DNA of 64,000 nucleotides from Limnanthes douglasii subsp. nivea (GCA_036936605.1 JAUPFV010000003.1:75314273-75378272), one strand, 5' to 3'; numbered from the stretch's first letter, positions 37,501 to 48,400 are shown. Notes: generated by a model from the letters alone, not told the origin. Translations and numbers: made by a program.

Positions 37501-37703
37501 ATTTTCAACCAAGAGATAAAGTATTAAGGAAAGTTTTCTTGCATACTAAGGAAAAGCTCTTCGGAAAACTGGCCCCAACTTGGGAGGGTCCGTATACTGT
37601 GGTTGAAAGAATCAAGCCTGGGACATACTGGTTGGAAGACAAAGATGGCAGGGTTTTAACTCACCCTTGGAATATTGAACACCTTCGAATGTACTTAGAA
37701 TAA
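34575..37703 (+). CDS. Pol: reverse transcriptase, two RNase H domains, integrase
   Basis: 1042 codons, open from the codon after the gag TAG to TAA 37701-37703, with the first ATG only at 34852. If translated by readthrough it would be made as a Gag-Pol fusion. RT lies at about 34770-35340, with the catalytic YIDD at 35157-35168 and FGLKNAGATYQR before it. RNase H of the RT type lies at about 35560-35940. A second RNase H of plant/archaeal type lies at about 35985-36360, with VRTDGGSS, ASNNESEYEA and SDSQLLV. Integrase has an HHCC zinc site (about 36655-36785), a catalytic core with GLDLVGPLP, TTDNGPQF and ANGQVEVANR, and a C-terminal GPY-like region. All catalytic motifs are present. The 3' quarter is duplicated at 54418-55205. 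Confidence 0.92.
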   Translation, partial: QFEGLSEGEGEIDDPRETPGVLIPIEEVETHCLEEGKRDVAPVVQKRRAFSKEKADVIVQEVDRLTKMGHIKESQYPLWTANPVLVKKKNGKWRMCIDFTDLNRACPKDLYPVPRIDQLVDSTSGNKLLSFMDAFSGYNQIQVDPKDQEHTTFVTDRGLHCYKVMPFGLKNAGATYQRLVNKAFADQIGRNMGVYIDDMMVKSVDEQLHLSDLQETFANLAKVNLKLNPEKCVFGVQSGKFLGYIISEHGIQPDPDQLNALFQMEPPRNIKEVQRLTGRLAALNRFISRSSDRCAPFFQTLKGAKGFEWTPQCNEAFNEIKKHLSSPKTLFKPVDGETLFVYLAVSSCAISVVLVREVDGHPHPVYYIRKSLIDAERRYLKLEKLALALVIAARKMRPYFQAHPIIVRTSFPFQKADISSRMTKWSVELGDFDIDFAPRTAVKAQAVADFLVEFHSDRDSEQPTDSKDKKVWIVRTDGGSSTMGSGAGICLTSPYGDNMFQAICFTFRASNNESEYEAAIAGLKLAYICGAKRVKLLSDSQLLVHHALGLSEARKEQLVKYLLLLKNEALKFKAVIYEHIPRAENELADSLATIAYTESYPWIHVLESPSIQLNEGIKEEVFEVQVSRPQDWRSPLIQYLSDGIVPLDKSQARTLKHRARGFLMLREVLYKKSYSKPLLRCLGDHESQTVLSELHDGEGSAHCGFRALTRRVLLSGYYWPSIMKDTKELVRRCDPCQRYSNEIHIPAIPLESISEPIPFARWGLDLVGPLPVASGGRKTIIVAIDYFSKWIEAVPLAGTTSKAVIKFILSNICCRFGIPQKITTDNGPQFDNREMESFCASRGIQHCFSSPFHPQANGQVEVANRTILSGLKKNLEGAVGKWPSYLQEVLWAYRTTPGAATQESPFALVYGMDAVAPIEKTLPSFRVHNFSGQANEMAIRNQLDLIEERRVKAHLRMAHYQGLMRSRFASKVKRIDFQPRDKVLRKVFLHTKEKLFGKLAPTWEGPYTVVERIKPGTYWLEDKDGRVLTHPWNIEHLRMYLE

Positions 37704-38149
37704 CACTTGTGTAAATATTTACTTGTTTAAACATCCATGTAAATATTTGGGGGCATACCTTCCCCTCTTTGGTGGTACGGAGAGCTTTCAATAAAACTTG
37801 GTGCCTTCTTCAAAATTCTCTAAGTATTTTCAAAATTTTGTCTCTTATCATACTACCCGGGTTAAAAGATCTAAGGGCTATTTAAATTCTAGCAGGAGAG
37901 TCTTAATACTCTCACAATACAATAAAACTACTTAAACTCCAGCTATTTAAACAAACAATGAAAGAAGAGGATGGTTGAGCAAAATAAAATATTCATTCAA
38001 CAACTTAAAACTGCCTTGGCCTTCCAAGGACTTTTTGAACAAGTTTGGGCACAGTACAAAAATCTGTCCGAATAATACGGACAACATCACAAAAAGAGTG
38101 CCTTGGCCTTCCAAGGACTTTAGTTCGAATAAAAGATAAACAAAATAAA
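37704..38149. other. Region between pol and the antisense gene
   Basis: No coding frame. It contains AATAAA near 37789 shortly after pol, which could serve as a sense polyadenylation signal. It also contains two copies of a GTGCCTTGGCCTTCCAAGGACTTT-like phrase (about 38010-38032 and 38099-38122) separated by 88 bp. It is shared with the duplicated copy at 55206-55651. Confidence 0.5.
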
Positions 38150-39693
38150 TTATAAGTTAAGGTTGAGCCTTTGAAGATGGCTCACCCTCATTTGCTTTCT
38201 TGCCCTTGATGTCGCTTTTATCTTCTTACCCTTGGGGTCAATCTCTTCCTCACCTGGGCTCTCTCCGGTTTCCTCTTCATCACCGGACGAAGACTCACCG
38301 GAGTACCCCTCATCAACCATGGTCCAGTATGGGAGATCATCATCATCCACATAGCGTCATAATTCCCCTAGCCTCCTCTTCGGGAATTTCTCGTGAAACA
38401 GGAGGACCATATCAGACTTCACCTTTTGGATCATTAGCTCCTCGCTTTGGATCATCTCCCTGGCATAGGCGTTGATCTTGGCCTTGATCATGGCCTCTTG
38501 ATCCCTCACCAAAGCAGTTTTTTCTTCAGCAGCCTGAGTCACTGCATTCTCTAAAGCAATTTTGTCAGTGGTCAGGTTGGTGACGAGCTTCTCCTTTGCT
38601 GCAGTGTCTCCCCTTGAGATTGTCAGGTCCTTCTCCAGTCCGGACATCTTAGCCCGGAGATCTTTTACGGTCTCTTCCAAGGAAGCAACTTTTGTGTTGT
38701 TTTCATCTTGATTCTTCTTTAGCTGATCATTTGCCTCCTTGAGCAAATCAACCTTATTGGCAGCAGTCCGGAGGTCCTCGGACAGTTTTTCCTTCTCCGA
38801 CTTGAGGTCTTTGATGGTGTCTGCCTGACTTCGGACTTGCCTTTCCAAAGTAAGTATTGGCTGCACGTTGCTAAGGATAGAATGAGCTATAACATCCCTC
38901 TCACTGGAAACCATAAAAGTCTTACCGTTGAAATTAAATGTGTTGGAGCTGCTTGGAGGGACATAGGGCCCTGCGAACTCATCTCTGGGCAGCCCAAGAA
39001 AATATTCACCAAGTCCACCCAGACCGGTGATGTCCATTTCATCTAAGTTAAGCTCTCCCCCCTCAACTTCATGTGTATGGAATTCCCTTGGGATCTCTTC
39101 TTGCAAGTCCCTTGGGATCTCTTCAGCCAATGTTGGGTCAGTAGGAAAAGAAGGCTCCGGGTCCCGGAGAGCAACCTCATCTCCTTGGGAAGTCTTCTTC
39201 TTCTTGGCCTCCCTATCAGCACTCTCACTTGTTTGCTTGCGAGTCCTCTTAGAAGCCCTTGAGGGCTTAGGGAGATTCACTTCCTGCTTCTCGCTCTCCT
39301 GCTCCACCACTTGTAAAAGGGCTGTATCAATTTGAACCTGTGCCAGTCCCTCTGTGTCTGTTAGGGCTTCCTTCTTATTGTCGCCTGCCACCTTCCTGCC
39401 TTTCTTCTTCTTGCCCTTCATTTTTCTTGGGGCTTTGGCCCGGGCAGGCAGGAAGAGAGTCCCATCCAGTTCATGGGACCTTCTCAGCACGACGTCTTCA
39501 TCAGGTTGGGTGGAGAACTCCTCCCAAGTTAGGTCTCTTCGACCTGTGGTGTTCCACGGATGGGACCTTGCTAAGTTTCCAGGAGTGAATGCCTTGTGGA
39601 ACCTATTCTCCCAGTTCTCTGCGGCCCAAGCGTTAATTTTGCCACAGGTAGTCTGTCCGGCCTTTAGGTAGTCCTCGAACTCCTTTGGCAGCT
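38150..39693 (-). pseudogene. Antisense gene of the Tat element, exon 2 (coiled coil), copy 1 with nonsense codon
   Basis: The frame is open from the splice acceptor (CTAATAG|AG, exon from 39693) to a TGA at 38359-38357. In the duplicated copy that codon is TGG, and the frame continues to 38150. So W-to-stop removes the last 69 residues here. Upstream of the first in-frame GTG at 39490 the frame is open for 67 more codons back to the acceptor. The product has a basic Lys/Arg-rich region, an acidic segment with LDEMDITGLGGLGEYFLGLP, then a long heptad-rich coiled coil (about 39020-38420), and in the ancestral form an acidic DDDD/EEET tail. Role unknown; the coiled coil suggests oligomerisation. 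Confidence 0.7.
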
Positions 39694-39774
39694 CTATTAG
39701 AACGAAAAGAAACTGATTAGCATAAACTTAAAGAAAAGGGAAAATCGGACAGAGACTTAAGATGAGAAGCTTAC
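39694..39774 (-). other. Predicted 81-nt intron of the antisense gene
   Basis: On the minus strand it begins GTAAGC at 39774 and ends TTCTAATAG at 39694. It is T-rich before the acceptor and of typical plant intron size. Removing it joins codon 435 of the exon-1 frame (C|AG, Gln) to the exon-2 frame with no stop. Both borders are unchanged in the duplicated copy (57196-57276). Without splicing, the exon-1 frame ends at a stop 47 nt past the exon border. Confidence 0.65.
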
Positions 39775-41077
39775 GATCGCTCCTCCATCTACTCCGAAGA
39801 AGGCTTGGATTCTCCCCGGCCTTGATTTTCTTGCCATTTTCCCATGAGCCACTGACAAACAAGAATTGGCTCCTCCATTTACTCTCCGATTCCAGGAGAT
39901 CATCAACAGCTTTAAGGTCATTCCCCATGTTGAAATGATAGAAGGGGAACTGATGATGTTTACACAAGCTGGCCACAGCTGCAAACTCTTCCATAGGAAG
40001 AGGGATTCCAGATAACCTAGACGCCATAATACATGACATCAAGGTGAACCAACCGTTGGGGCTTAGCTGTGTCGGGCAGAGCTTGACCAAGTGAAAATAG
40101 CGTACTATCTCCGGGTCCAGTGGGAACCTGAGTCCCCAGTTGAATAGCTTCGTGAAGAAGACTATCTCATTCCTTTTGTAGTCCATCGGGGTCTCCGGAT
40201 CGATGGGAATTCGTATCTTTACATTCTCAGGAATCCCCCACTTAGTGCGTAATCGGCCCAGATCTGAAGTATGGATGAACGCATACTTGGTCCTTAGCAA
40301 AGCTGAAAGATACTTGAGCTCGACTTTATGAAAGCATGGCCCTACTCTCCCTTTAAGGCTCTCCGGCAGGTCCGGGTGCCTCAGATATAAGTCCTTTTTG
40401 CCCTTCTTGGCCAAAACAATAGCAGTATCAGCCTGTCCGGAAGACTCAGACTCAAATCTAACCTCCTCAGTGGAGTCCTCCATCCTCTCCTCCATAATTG
40501 TTGGGGGAGCTTCTGTAGAAGTAGTCCGGGGAGGATTGAGGCTTGGCATAGCTGATCCTCCGGACTGTTGGCTGTCCGTATTTACTCGATTTCTCACCTC
40601 AATTCGAGTTTCTGAGGCAGAAGATTCCTTTGGAGGTAGTGAGCTGCTGGCCTCTAGTCCTGACAGCCTCTCCCGCGGAGCCCTTATAGTTGTCCCAGAC
40701 CCTGATTCGCTATTTTTCGCCCCCGATTTCGAGGGTGTGTTTTTAGAAGAAAGCCCTTTGACCAACCGACTTGGCCTTTTCATGATTAACTTATCCGGGG
40801 AGTGGTCAGAGTCAGACCCCATAGAAATGAAAGAAGATTTTTTCCTAACACTTGTGACAGTAACTCCCGGTTCAACAGCAGGGATCGAATCCTGAACTGA
40901 GGAGCCAGATACTATGGGGGAGAGCGTTGATTGAAAGAGTTTTTTAGGTTTTGTACCTTTGGAAGAAGATGAACCTCTATCAGATTCTGCGATATAAGAG
41001 GCTGGTTTCTCAATAGGCGACGATGGTAGCCCTGCAGCAAGTCGTTTTTCCTTCTCAATTCTTTGAGCTTTCTCCAA
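39775..41077 (-). CDS. Antisense gene of the Tat element, exon 1 (Transposase_28-like domain)
   Basis: The open frame is at least 434 codons, counted from a TTG at 41077, and remains open further upstream into the leader. The first in-frame ATG is at 40822 (residue 86). The N-terminal half is Ser/Pro/Lys-rich and disordered-looking. The C-terminal half (about residues 245-400) has LSALLRTKYAF, GLRFPLDPEIVRYFHLVKLCPTQL-type sequence and GIPLPMEEF. This resembles the 'putative gypsy type transposon' domain (Pfam Transposase_28) carried by accessory ORFs of plant Ty3/gypsy elements. It reads opposite to gag-pol and is followed by an in-frame splice to exon 2. The start and cellular role are unknown. 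The family assignment is from motif memory. Confidence 0.7.
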
Positions 41078-41233
41078 TTCCGAGAGGTTAAGCCAGCCGC
41101 CCTTAATCAGTGCTGTTCTTGCTGTAAATATAAACAGCCAAGGAAGTTTTGAAGTTCTAGAGAGATAAAGCTCTGAGTGAAATTGCAGAGTGAAATTTGA
41201 AAGAGATAATGAGACAATGAAAAGTGAAGTAGA

Positions 41234-41241
41234 ATTTATAG
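41234..41241 (-). promoter_or_regulatory. Antisense TATA box
   Basis: On the minus strand the sequence reads ACTATAAATTC, about 155 bp before the antisense open frame as tracked. A palindromic ACACGTGT (G-box core CACGTG at 41407-41412) and a CCAAT on the plus strand at 41392 lie 150-170 bp upstream. All are kept in the duplicated copy (58736-58743). A promoter for the antisense gene is inferred, not shown. Confidence 0.45.
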
Positions 41242-41555
41242 TAAATGTGAAAAAAGGAGTTGATTCCTAGGAGAATCCGAAAAGTTGGGCAATGATTAAA
41301 AGACGGCGCTGATGTCGTTAATGGCACTTAAAAGAGGTAACTTGTTCGAGAAAGTGGTGCAAAGTTCAAGGTGAAAAAACGGCTAAAGTGACCAATCAGA
41401 GAGTGACACGTGTCCCATTAACTCTGGTAAGAACCGTTTGGAATTCGTAACGTCCGGTCTGTCCGGGTTTGTCCCCAACTCTCTTCGAATTGAAAACCAC
41501 TTCCTAAATCGGACTGTTTTTCAGTTCTTTGACAAGGACGCTTGTTCAAACACCT

Positions 41556-41565
41556 AAAAAAGGGG
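41556..41565 (+). promoter_or_regulatory. Polypurine tract
   Basis: AAAAAAGGGG lies four bases before the 3' LTR, in the position needed for plus-strand DNA priming. It is identical at 59058-59067. Confidence 0.8.
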
Positions 41566-41569
41566 CTCC

Positions 41570-42081
41570 TGATGAGTCCGAATTCGGAATGCTCCCCGGA
41601 AAGGCAGACCAATGTAAATCTCTCCGTAAACCGAACATACACTAAGAACTTAAATCGGACAGGACTTTTGAACCGGACAGATGACTTCGAACACTGTGAG
41701 CTTAAGGCTGTTCGAACTATGACTAAAGTACTAAAAAACCTAAACACTGTCTGACTAAGCTACTTGCCCATCTGCTTAAAACTCATGGGTCTTTAAACAT
41801 GACCCGGGTCCATTAAACATGACCCGAAAGCCCATAAGGGCCCAAGTATCATACTATAAATACCCAACCACCAGCATTAACTATGGGTAACAAAAAATTA
41901 ACTGCTGCCAAGCTGCTTAATTCTCTCTCCACCTTGAAACACCTTGAAACACCCTCACACCACCTTGAAACACCTTGAAACACCCTCACACCACCTTGAA
42001 ACACCTTGAAACACCCTTACACCGCCTTAAAACTCCACTTGAAATTACTTGCCTACCCCCAGACTATTTTTATCCACACCA
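41570..42081 (+). repeat. 3' LTR of the young Tat element
   Basis: 512 bp, differing from the 5' LTR at five positions counted by eye. It is followed by the right target duplication ATTTC. It keeps the TATA box and three 31-bp repeats. Confidence 0.95.
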
Positions 42082-42086
42082 ATTTC

Positions 42087-45000
42087 CAGATATTAAACTT
42101 TCCATGCATTTCCACCGTTCCATGCATCGCCACATCTCGACAAATGAACTTATTTACTTGGTCTTGCAATTTTCTTCTCTTTTGTAGTTTGTCGAGATCG
42201 ATTATTTTGTTATATTCCTCCTTCTAAAATTCTTGGTTATCCAAGACACTCGATGTTGGTGACTAAAGTTTCTAAGGATTCTGGCATTTCATAATTATAC
42301 TTTATCCTTCAAATATTTTTTTGGATTTTCACATATTCATGTTTTATTGTTTTGAAGTCTATAGATTATTTTATATTGATTTTGGTCCACCTCATATTCT
42401 TTTAAATATAGTCACGGTGGACTTCTTTAAATGTGGTTTGATTTAGACTATTTTAATTATGGTCAATTTCTAATTATTTTAAATATAGTATATTTCAGAA
42501 TTTTCTAATTATGGTATGTTTTAAACTCTTTTAAGTGCAGTCCATTTTAGACTCTTTCAAATATGTTCCATTCGAACTTTTTTAAATATATTTATTTCAT
42601 ACTTTTTGATTGTGGTCTATTTAAGACTATTTTAAATATGATACATTCAAAGTATTTTAAATATGGTTCATTCGGACTATTTCAACCAATTTAAGTTGGA
42701 GAATTTTAGGAAGACTTTGGGAGTTCACGTAGGTTATACTAAACATATTTAATAAGATAGTTCCAAATTCATTATGTGGACACCTAAACCTATGACATTT
42801 TGGAACAAGGGTCAAGAAGTGTTGCTCAATCATTTTTTCGTAAAGTTTTCTAACCATGTATTTTAGAATTGGGGGTTATTTTCTAAAATGATTGACTTTG
42901 GCACACAGACAAATGTTTGGTAATTATGAAGTTGATCACATTATTGGTCGTTATCTTGGTTAGTAACCAATCCTCTACCCATTTTAGGAAGTAGTCCACA
43001 ACCACGATAATGTGTTGTATGTCCCTAGTATCTCTTGACAAAGGTCCGACTATGTCAATTCCCTATATCTCGAAAGGTAAAGCCTCATATAACAACTCGA
43101 GAAGCACGACTGGGTAATGGATCATATTGGAGAAGTATTGAAAAATTTCGCATCTTTTACCAAGTCATTGGCCTCCAAAAATATTGTTGGCCACTAAATT
43201 ATGCTAACAAAACCCTTCAGGTTAAATTTTTGTATCTGTAATGCACTAAGTCTTGGATGTTATAGAGCTTTTTCAAAATTAATTTTTATTTTTCAGGATA
43301 AAAGAAATGCAACATAAGTTGACTCAATACTTATTTTTAACAATATTCCTCATAGGATAATGATTTTTTTTTAATTTTGAACTTCGATATTCGGTTTGTA
43401 GCCTTGTTATTTGAGTATATATCACTTTTCAGGGCGTCTAGGATCGTCATCCACCAATCATTTATCTCATCCATATCTATGTCATATATCTCTTCCACGC
43501 CCAATATTTATTCATTATCGGTTGATAGGTGTTTTTGTAAGCCAAGACGTCAACCGAAATATTATCAGCTCGAGAGACCTACGCATATTAAAAATTAACA
43601 AACATCTATGATACGTTTTTCAAGACTTTTAAGTATTTTATAAAATCTTATTTTTTAGGTCTCTCGTGTCCTAAAGTATGGTTTACTAAATGTTGTGACT
43701 CACTAATTAGCCATACTTTTTTTACCCCGCATACTTGCACTAAGCATAGACCCATTATTGCATTCTCATACTCTGGCTTGTCATTCGATATTTGAAAACC
43801 AAAATAAATAGTTTGGCTCATTGATTCCCCTTAAGGGGAAATTAAAAGTATAACCGATCCACATTCGTAAATGTTTGACCCCCCATAAGTTCAAACTACC
43901 TAATATGGCTATAACATCTCCATGGATGATTTTGGCCTTTCTGTATGATATTTTATAAGGAAATAGGTTAGAGCCTGAGATCTGATGGTTGTCTTTGGTT
44001 CAAATGAGATGTAGAAACCCCCCATTTTACTGAACATTGTGTCAACCATCTAAAGATTCTTATCTTTTTTAAAATATTTTGATGGGTATAAGAAGTTCGA
44101 ACCACAATAGAGTGGCCCTGCAAGCAGGACCTCATTTTTCTTACTGTTAAAGCTAACTTATCTAACTGAAAATATTGTATCTCTGCCGAAAACAGGCTCT
44201 TACTCGCGAGGTAAATGAGCCTCAGACAACTTATTTTATTCCTAATCAGAATGACACATACCGTATAATTGGTTATTACCAGATATACACACAAGATCTC
44301 GCCGTAACTAGTCTAGATAAAGCCTTTGGGGAAGTCAAATGTTGTTTTATGTCCATTGGAAGTTAGTTATTTCCTTATAGTACTTTTTAGTCCATTGAAG
44401 TTAGTTATTTTCCTCAGGACTTGGAAGAAATGGGTATATTTATCCAAAAAGCTCGAGATAAAATAATTTAGAACTGTCAATCGACCCATTAGCATTTGCA
44501 CCTCCCTTAATTATTCAGGGTGGTTTCATAAAGCTCAAAGCTTATAGTTGTGAGGGGTTGAATTCAATCCATTTTATGTTGATCATATATCCAAGAAATT
44601 TCCTATATCAGATTCCAAAAATACAATTCGTTGTGTTAAGCTCACCGATCTCAGGTTCTTATATATTTCGACCAAATCAGTGATGTGCTCACACTCCTCA
44701 TTGCTCTTGACCAGAATATCATTTATGTATACCTCAACATTCCTCCTGATCGGAGAGGTGAACGTTTTATATACAAGTATTTGGTAAGTAGCTTTAACAT
44801 TCTTTAAGACGAATAGTAAAACTATATAATAATTTAAACCTTGATCTGTCGCGAATGTTGTGCTTTATTGGTCGGAATTGTGCATCTGGATTTGGTTTTA
44901 ACATGAATAAGCATCCATGAAAGATGGTATTTTGTTTCCCAAAGTAGATTATACCAATTGATCCATCAATGAGACTAGAAAATGGTCATTCAGATATGTC

Positions 45001-47118
45001 ATGTTTAAGTCTGTAAAATCAACACAAATCCGCCAATTTATATTTTTTTTCACCAAGACAGGGTTAACGGTCTACGTGGCATATCGTGATTCTCTTATAT
45101 GGTCTACGATGGCCAAGTTATCTACTTCATCCATAATTACGTCGAATTTCTCAATAGAAAAATACATTATCTTCTGCGATATTGACTTAAAATTCAGATT
45201 TATGGACAACTTGTGGTATACAATATATTTCGGTAAAAGTAAACTAAGGGTCTCCCTAGGATCGTCCACTACACCAAACCCAACTAGAGGCCCATCACAC
45301 GTCTACTCGCCCATCATCTTCTTTCTCTTCCTCTCTAATTTGTCCTTATTTTTTCTCATTTTTCAAGGCCAGAGATGCCACATAACATTATCTAACGACC
45401 TTCTAGTCACTTTGAACCACTCATACCCAATATTCTACCATATAATTTACACATTGGTGAATGGTCGAGGAGATGATGTGCATCTGGTCTAGCCAAAAGC
45501 TATCATAAATCGTGTTGTATGAGGTAGGTGGTCCACCATTATAAAAAAAACTCGGACGATCTTTCCAAATATGTTTGGTAAATAATGATATATGGTTCGA
45601 ATTCTCTCGATACATCTACATTGATCCTGGTAAATTATACAACCATTTTATCTGCACATCTAAAAGTAAAGGATTTTTTAGTCAGTTGTATGTACTTCTG
45701 AATAAAATATTAGTCAAACTACTAATTTCTACTAAAACCCTCTCTATTCTATTCTCTGAAATTAATGCGCTGATCAAGACAATGTCCTCATGTGGGCCTA
45801 CCCTGCCCTATAAGTTATTATCTTCAAATATAAAGGGGTATATGAATCTCGAACCGGTGAAATTATGTTTTCCCTTGAAACTATACTTATATGATACTCA
45901 TGTATTTTTTTTGGGATGAATGAGTGATTCCTAAGAAATATTGCCTCTGATGATAGTTAAAAGGCTTAATGCTGTACATAAATCATCACCATCTGAAATG
46001 TTTTCGACAACATGTATGTTAGGATCAAATTCTATATAATATCTTCTTGAGATGTTGTCGACCACTTGAAATTTTGGGTTTAGATCTAAATATTTGTTTA
46101 CCAAATCACCCAAGGTTACCCCGAAGCCAAAGACAATCATGTTGTTGTTCTCTAATTTCGATATAGTCGCATGGGTCCACGAGCAGCTCGTTTTGGCCAT
46201 TCTGGTCCCATTATTGGTAGTTTTATGGGCTCCAAACCCGTGTATTCTCATAAATTGTAACAATTTATCATTATCAATGAGGTTTTGAACCTCCTCCATA
46301 TAAGCATTATTTTCGGGGTTAACCATATATTTTCATATTTTATCCTTATCCGTATAAGTTGATGTTCGATATGTTATTATGTGTAGAATATGTGCCCACA
46401 TAGTATATAGACTTTATATTGAATGTCGGGGTTTGGAGCCCACATATTATGTTATTATGTGTAGAATATGTGCCCACATGTTGGGTTACCTTCAATCGTC
46501 TTTCAAGCATCGAGCTCTAGTTTATTTCACGATCTCCTCTTTTAACCCATTCATTCTATGATCTTGATTGGCACAAACATCTAGTATTATCCTGACTTTT
46601 TTGATAATGTATATGCATGCGATGATTTAAATATTCTTTTATTTCATTGGTCGAATAAAATAGATAGCGATATCTCACTTTGTGTTACCGTCACAATTTG
46701 CTATAATTATGACCCAAACCATAAGTATCAGTACAATTCATATCTTTATCCTCCTCTAACTCAACTTCTATCTCACCGTATATATCCGGTTATTGTCTAT
46801 TTGTCGAGGTAACCTTTTCGGTTTCCTAGCTACCGTCTCGATGAAAGTTTCCCTTTCGCCCCAAGTGTCGTGAGCTCGCCTCATATTCGTTGCTTTTACT
46901 CTTCTAATTGAGCCTATAACTGACTCGGGTCTGTAGGATTCTCGGATCCCTCCCGTGGGTTGTCTCTCCCTAAGGTGTGAGACACTACAAGTACGACTAG
47001 ATTTATCATGTCAAAGTTGTATGCTTTGGTGAACGAAAACTAACTTGGAAAACTGCTTTTGAAAATACTATTCGGGTACTAGCTCGAAGTGAGATCCCAT
47101 AATGGTCGTCACTAATTA
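42087..47118 (-). mobile_element. Older Tat-type Ty3/gypsy element, decayed, minus strand
   Basis: Minus-strand translation gives, from right to left: a degraded PBS (TGACGACCATTATGGGATC, about 47092-47110); a gag N-terminus near 46950; a gag end at 46326-45931; a protease C-terminal part (SYNTIYDSFWLDQMHIISSTIHQC) at 45615-45421; the RT start (DEVDNLAIVDHIRESRYAT) at 45269-45072; an RNase H part (YLASKSLFSAEIQYFQLDKLAL) at 44294-43968; and an integrase core part (GIDIVGPL, HIIVVVDYF.KWVE) at about 43080-42960. Stops and frameshifts are throughout. The right LTR presumably starts near 47119, but its outer border was not found. The young element inserted at its left (3') side. Confidence 0.8.
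42385..42675. repeat. Degenerate minisatellite, about 30-bp unit
   Basis: Roughly ten imperfect units of the form ACTnTTTTAAATATGGTnCATTTnAG. The duplicated copy (59856-60240) has the same array with 190 bp more at its right end. Confidence 0.65.
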
Positions 47119-48400
47119 GTATAAATTGCATGTGGTGTACTTCAGATAAATCCTTATGGTGTTATATATCTGGGCTATAATTTTTGGGTCGATGAATGTG
47201 TTATGTTAATTAACCTTGTGCATCAATGTTGTATTAGTCGTTTCGACGAATCGAGTAACCACCTTTCGGTGCTTTTAATTAGTTTTTTAATAGAGAGTGA
47301 AATTAGAGATCAAAAGTAACAATACATGAATAGTGACAAAAAAGTGATGTCCCCTCCAAAGTGAGGTGACATGATTTATTTATATTGATTATTAGAACCT
47401 ACACAATTCTATTGGTCTAAAAATACATAAAAACCTTTTGTTAAGACTTGTTCTTTACTTTTATATATATAAAACGACCTGATCGACTATTTGATGCATA
47501 AATTTATCAAACTACCTTTTATCAAATTGGAATTGATTGGAATAATAATATGGTAATGTCACCAAAGGTACCTAATACCAAAATTTACTGTCATTTAGTA
47601 CCCAAATATCAGTATTGCCTACTTAATAGCCATTTTATGTACTTAACGGAAACTTACTATTGATTTTTTAAATAATACTCTAAATACCCTCCACCACATA
47701 TATTAGTTTTTTTTCTACTTTTCATAAACGATTTTTTCATTTTTTCAAAATTTAAAATTAAAGAAATAACCTCTCTCTCTAATCGTACTTGAACCCGAAA
47801 CCATAAGCATACTCAAACTCGAAACTATAATCATTATGTTATCATATGAGAGTCGCTCCAATAGCATAATCACTAGAAATTATATTTTTTTATATTTTGA
47901 AATAATACCTACATAATCTACTTATCCTAATAAATTTTACCATGAGTTACCAGATTCATACGAACCAGATTCATCCGAGTATCGAACCATTTTTTACAAG
48001 TGAAAAAGCGAGGTTTTGTATCACTTTTTTGATTAGAACATGTTTACTAAATTACATATGGGAAACTTTGTTTTTTTATCATACATATTCAGTAAAAGAG
48101 TACAAATCGTTTTAGACGAAAACATTTTATAGACCGATTTTATCATAGTATGTTTTGAACTCTTTCTCTTTTGTAAGAAATTATAAACATATTGTATAAT
48201 ATATTTACTTTATTTAGTAATTTTGTTTAGGTTGTGAAATATTTTGGAAGTTGATTTTAAAGTTTACAGGTATTTTATGTTGAAGATCTGTATGTGACTG
48301 GAGAAAACGATGTGTGACATTTGAAATTTGACCATGCAAGATGTTTTGAAAATCATCCTACTAGGAATATGCGAGGCATTAATGTGTTTTCTATATGATA
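47119..48400. other. Probable LTR remnant of the old Tat element and AT-rich DNA
   Basis: The first few hundred bases follow the degraded PBS and should be the 5' LTR of the minus-strand element. It contains TATATATAAAA near 47461-47474. No outer border or partner LTR was identified. The rest, to 48400, is AT-rich without recognisable genes. Confidence 0.4.

Larger units (their letters stand above)
31647..42081 (+). mobile_element. Complete Tat-lineage Ty3/gypsy LTR retrotransposon
   Basis: The element is 10,435 bp, with LTRs 31647-32158 and 41570-42081 that begin TGATGAG and end CACCA. It is flanked by the 5-bp target duplication ATTTC at 31642-31646 and 42082-42086. PBS and PPT are in place. 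Order is gag-protease-RT-RNase H-second (plant/archaeal-type) RNase H-integrase, with a chromodomain not evident. The dual RNase H is the hallmark of the Tat lineage (Retand, Ogre, Grande and relatives), some of which also carry an extra antisense ORF before the 3' LTR, as here. The LTRs differ at 5 of 512 positions by eye, so the insertion is recent. Only two interruptions are obvious: a TAG between gag-protease and pol, and a nonsense codon in the antisense gene. Confidence 0.95.

Noticed and set aside
40398..40895. Plus-strand open frame of 165 codons, also at 57900-58397
   Set aside because: Shadow of the antisense exon 1. Its composition follows from Ser/Glu-rich coding on the other strand.
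45001..45492. Plus-strand open frame of 163 codons in the old Tat element
   Set aside because: It lies opposite the RT/protease remnants, which match known motifs on the minus strand. The plus product is compositionally meaningless.
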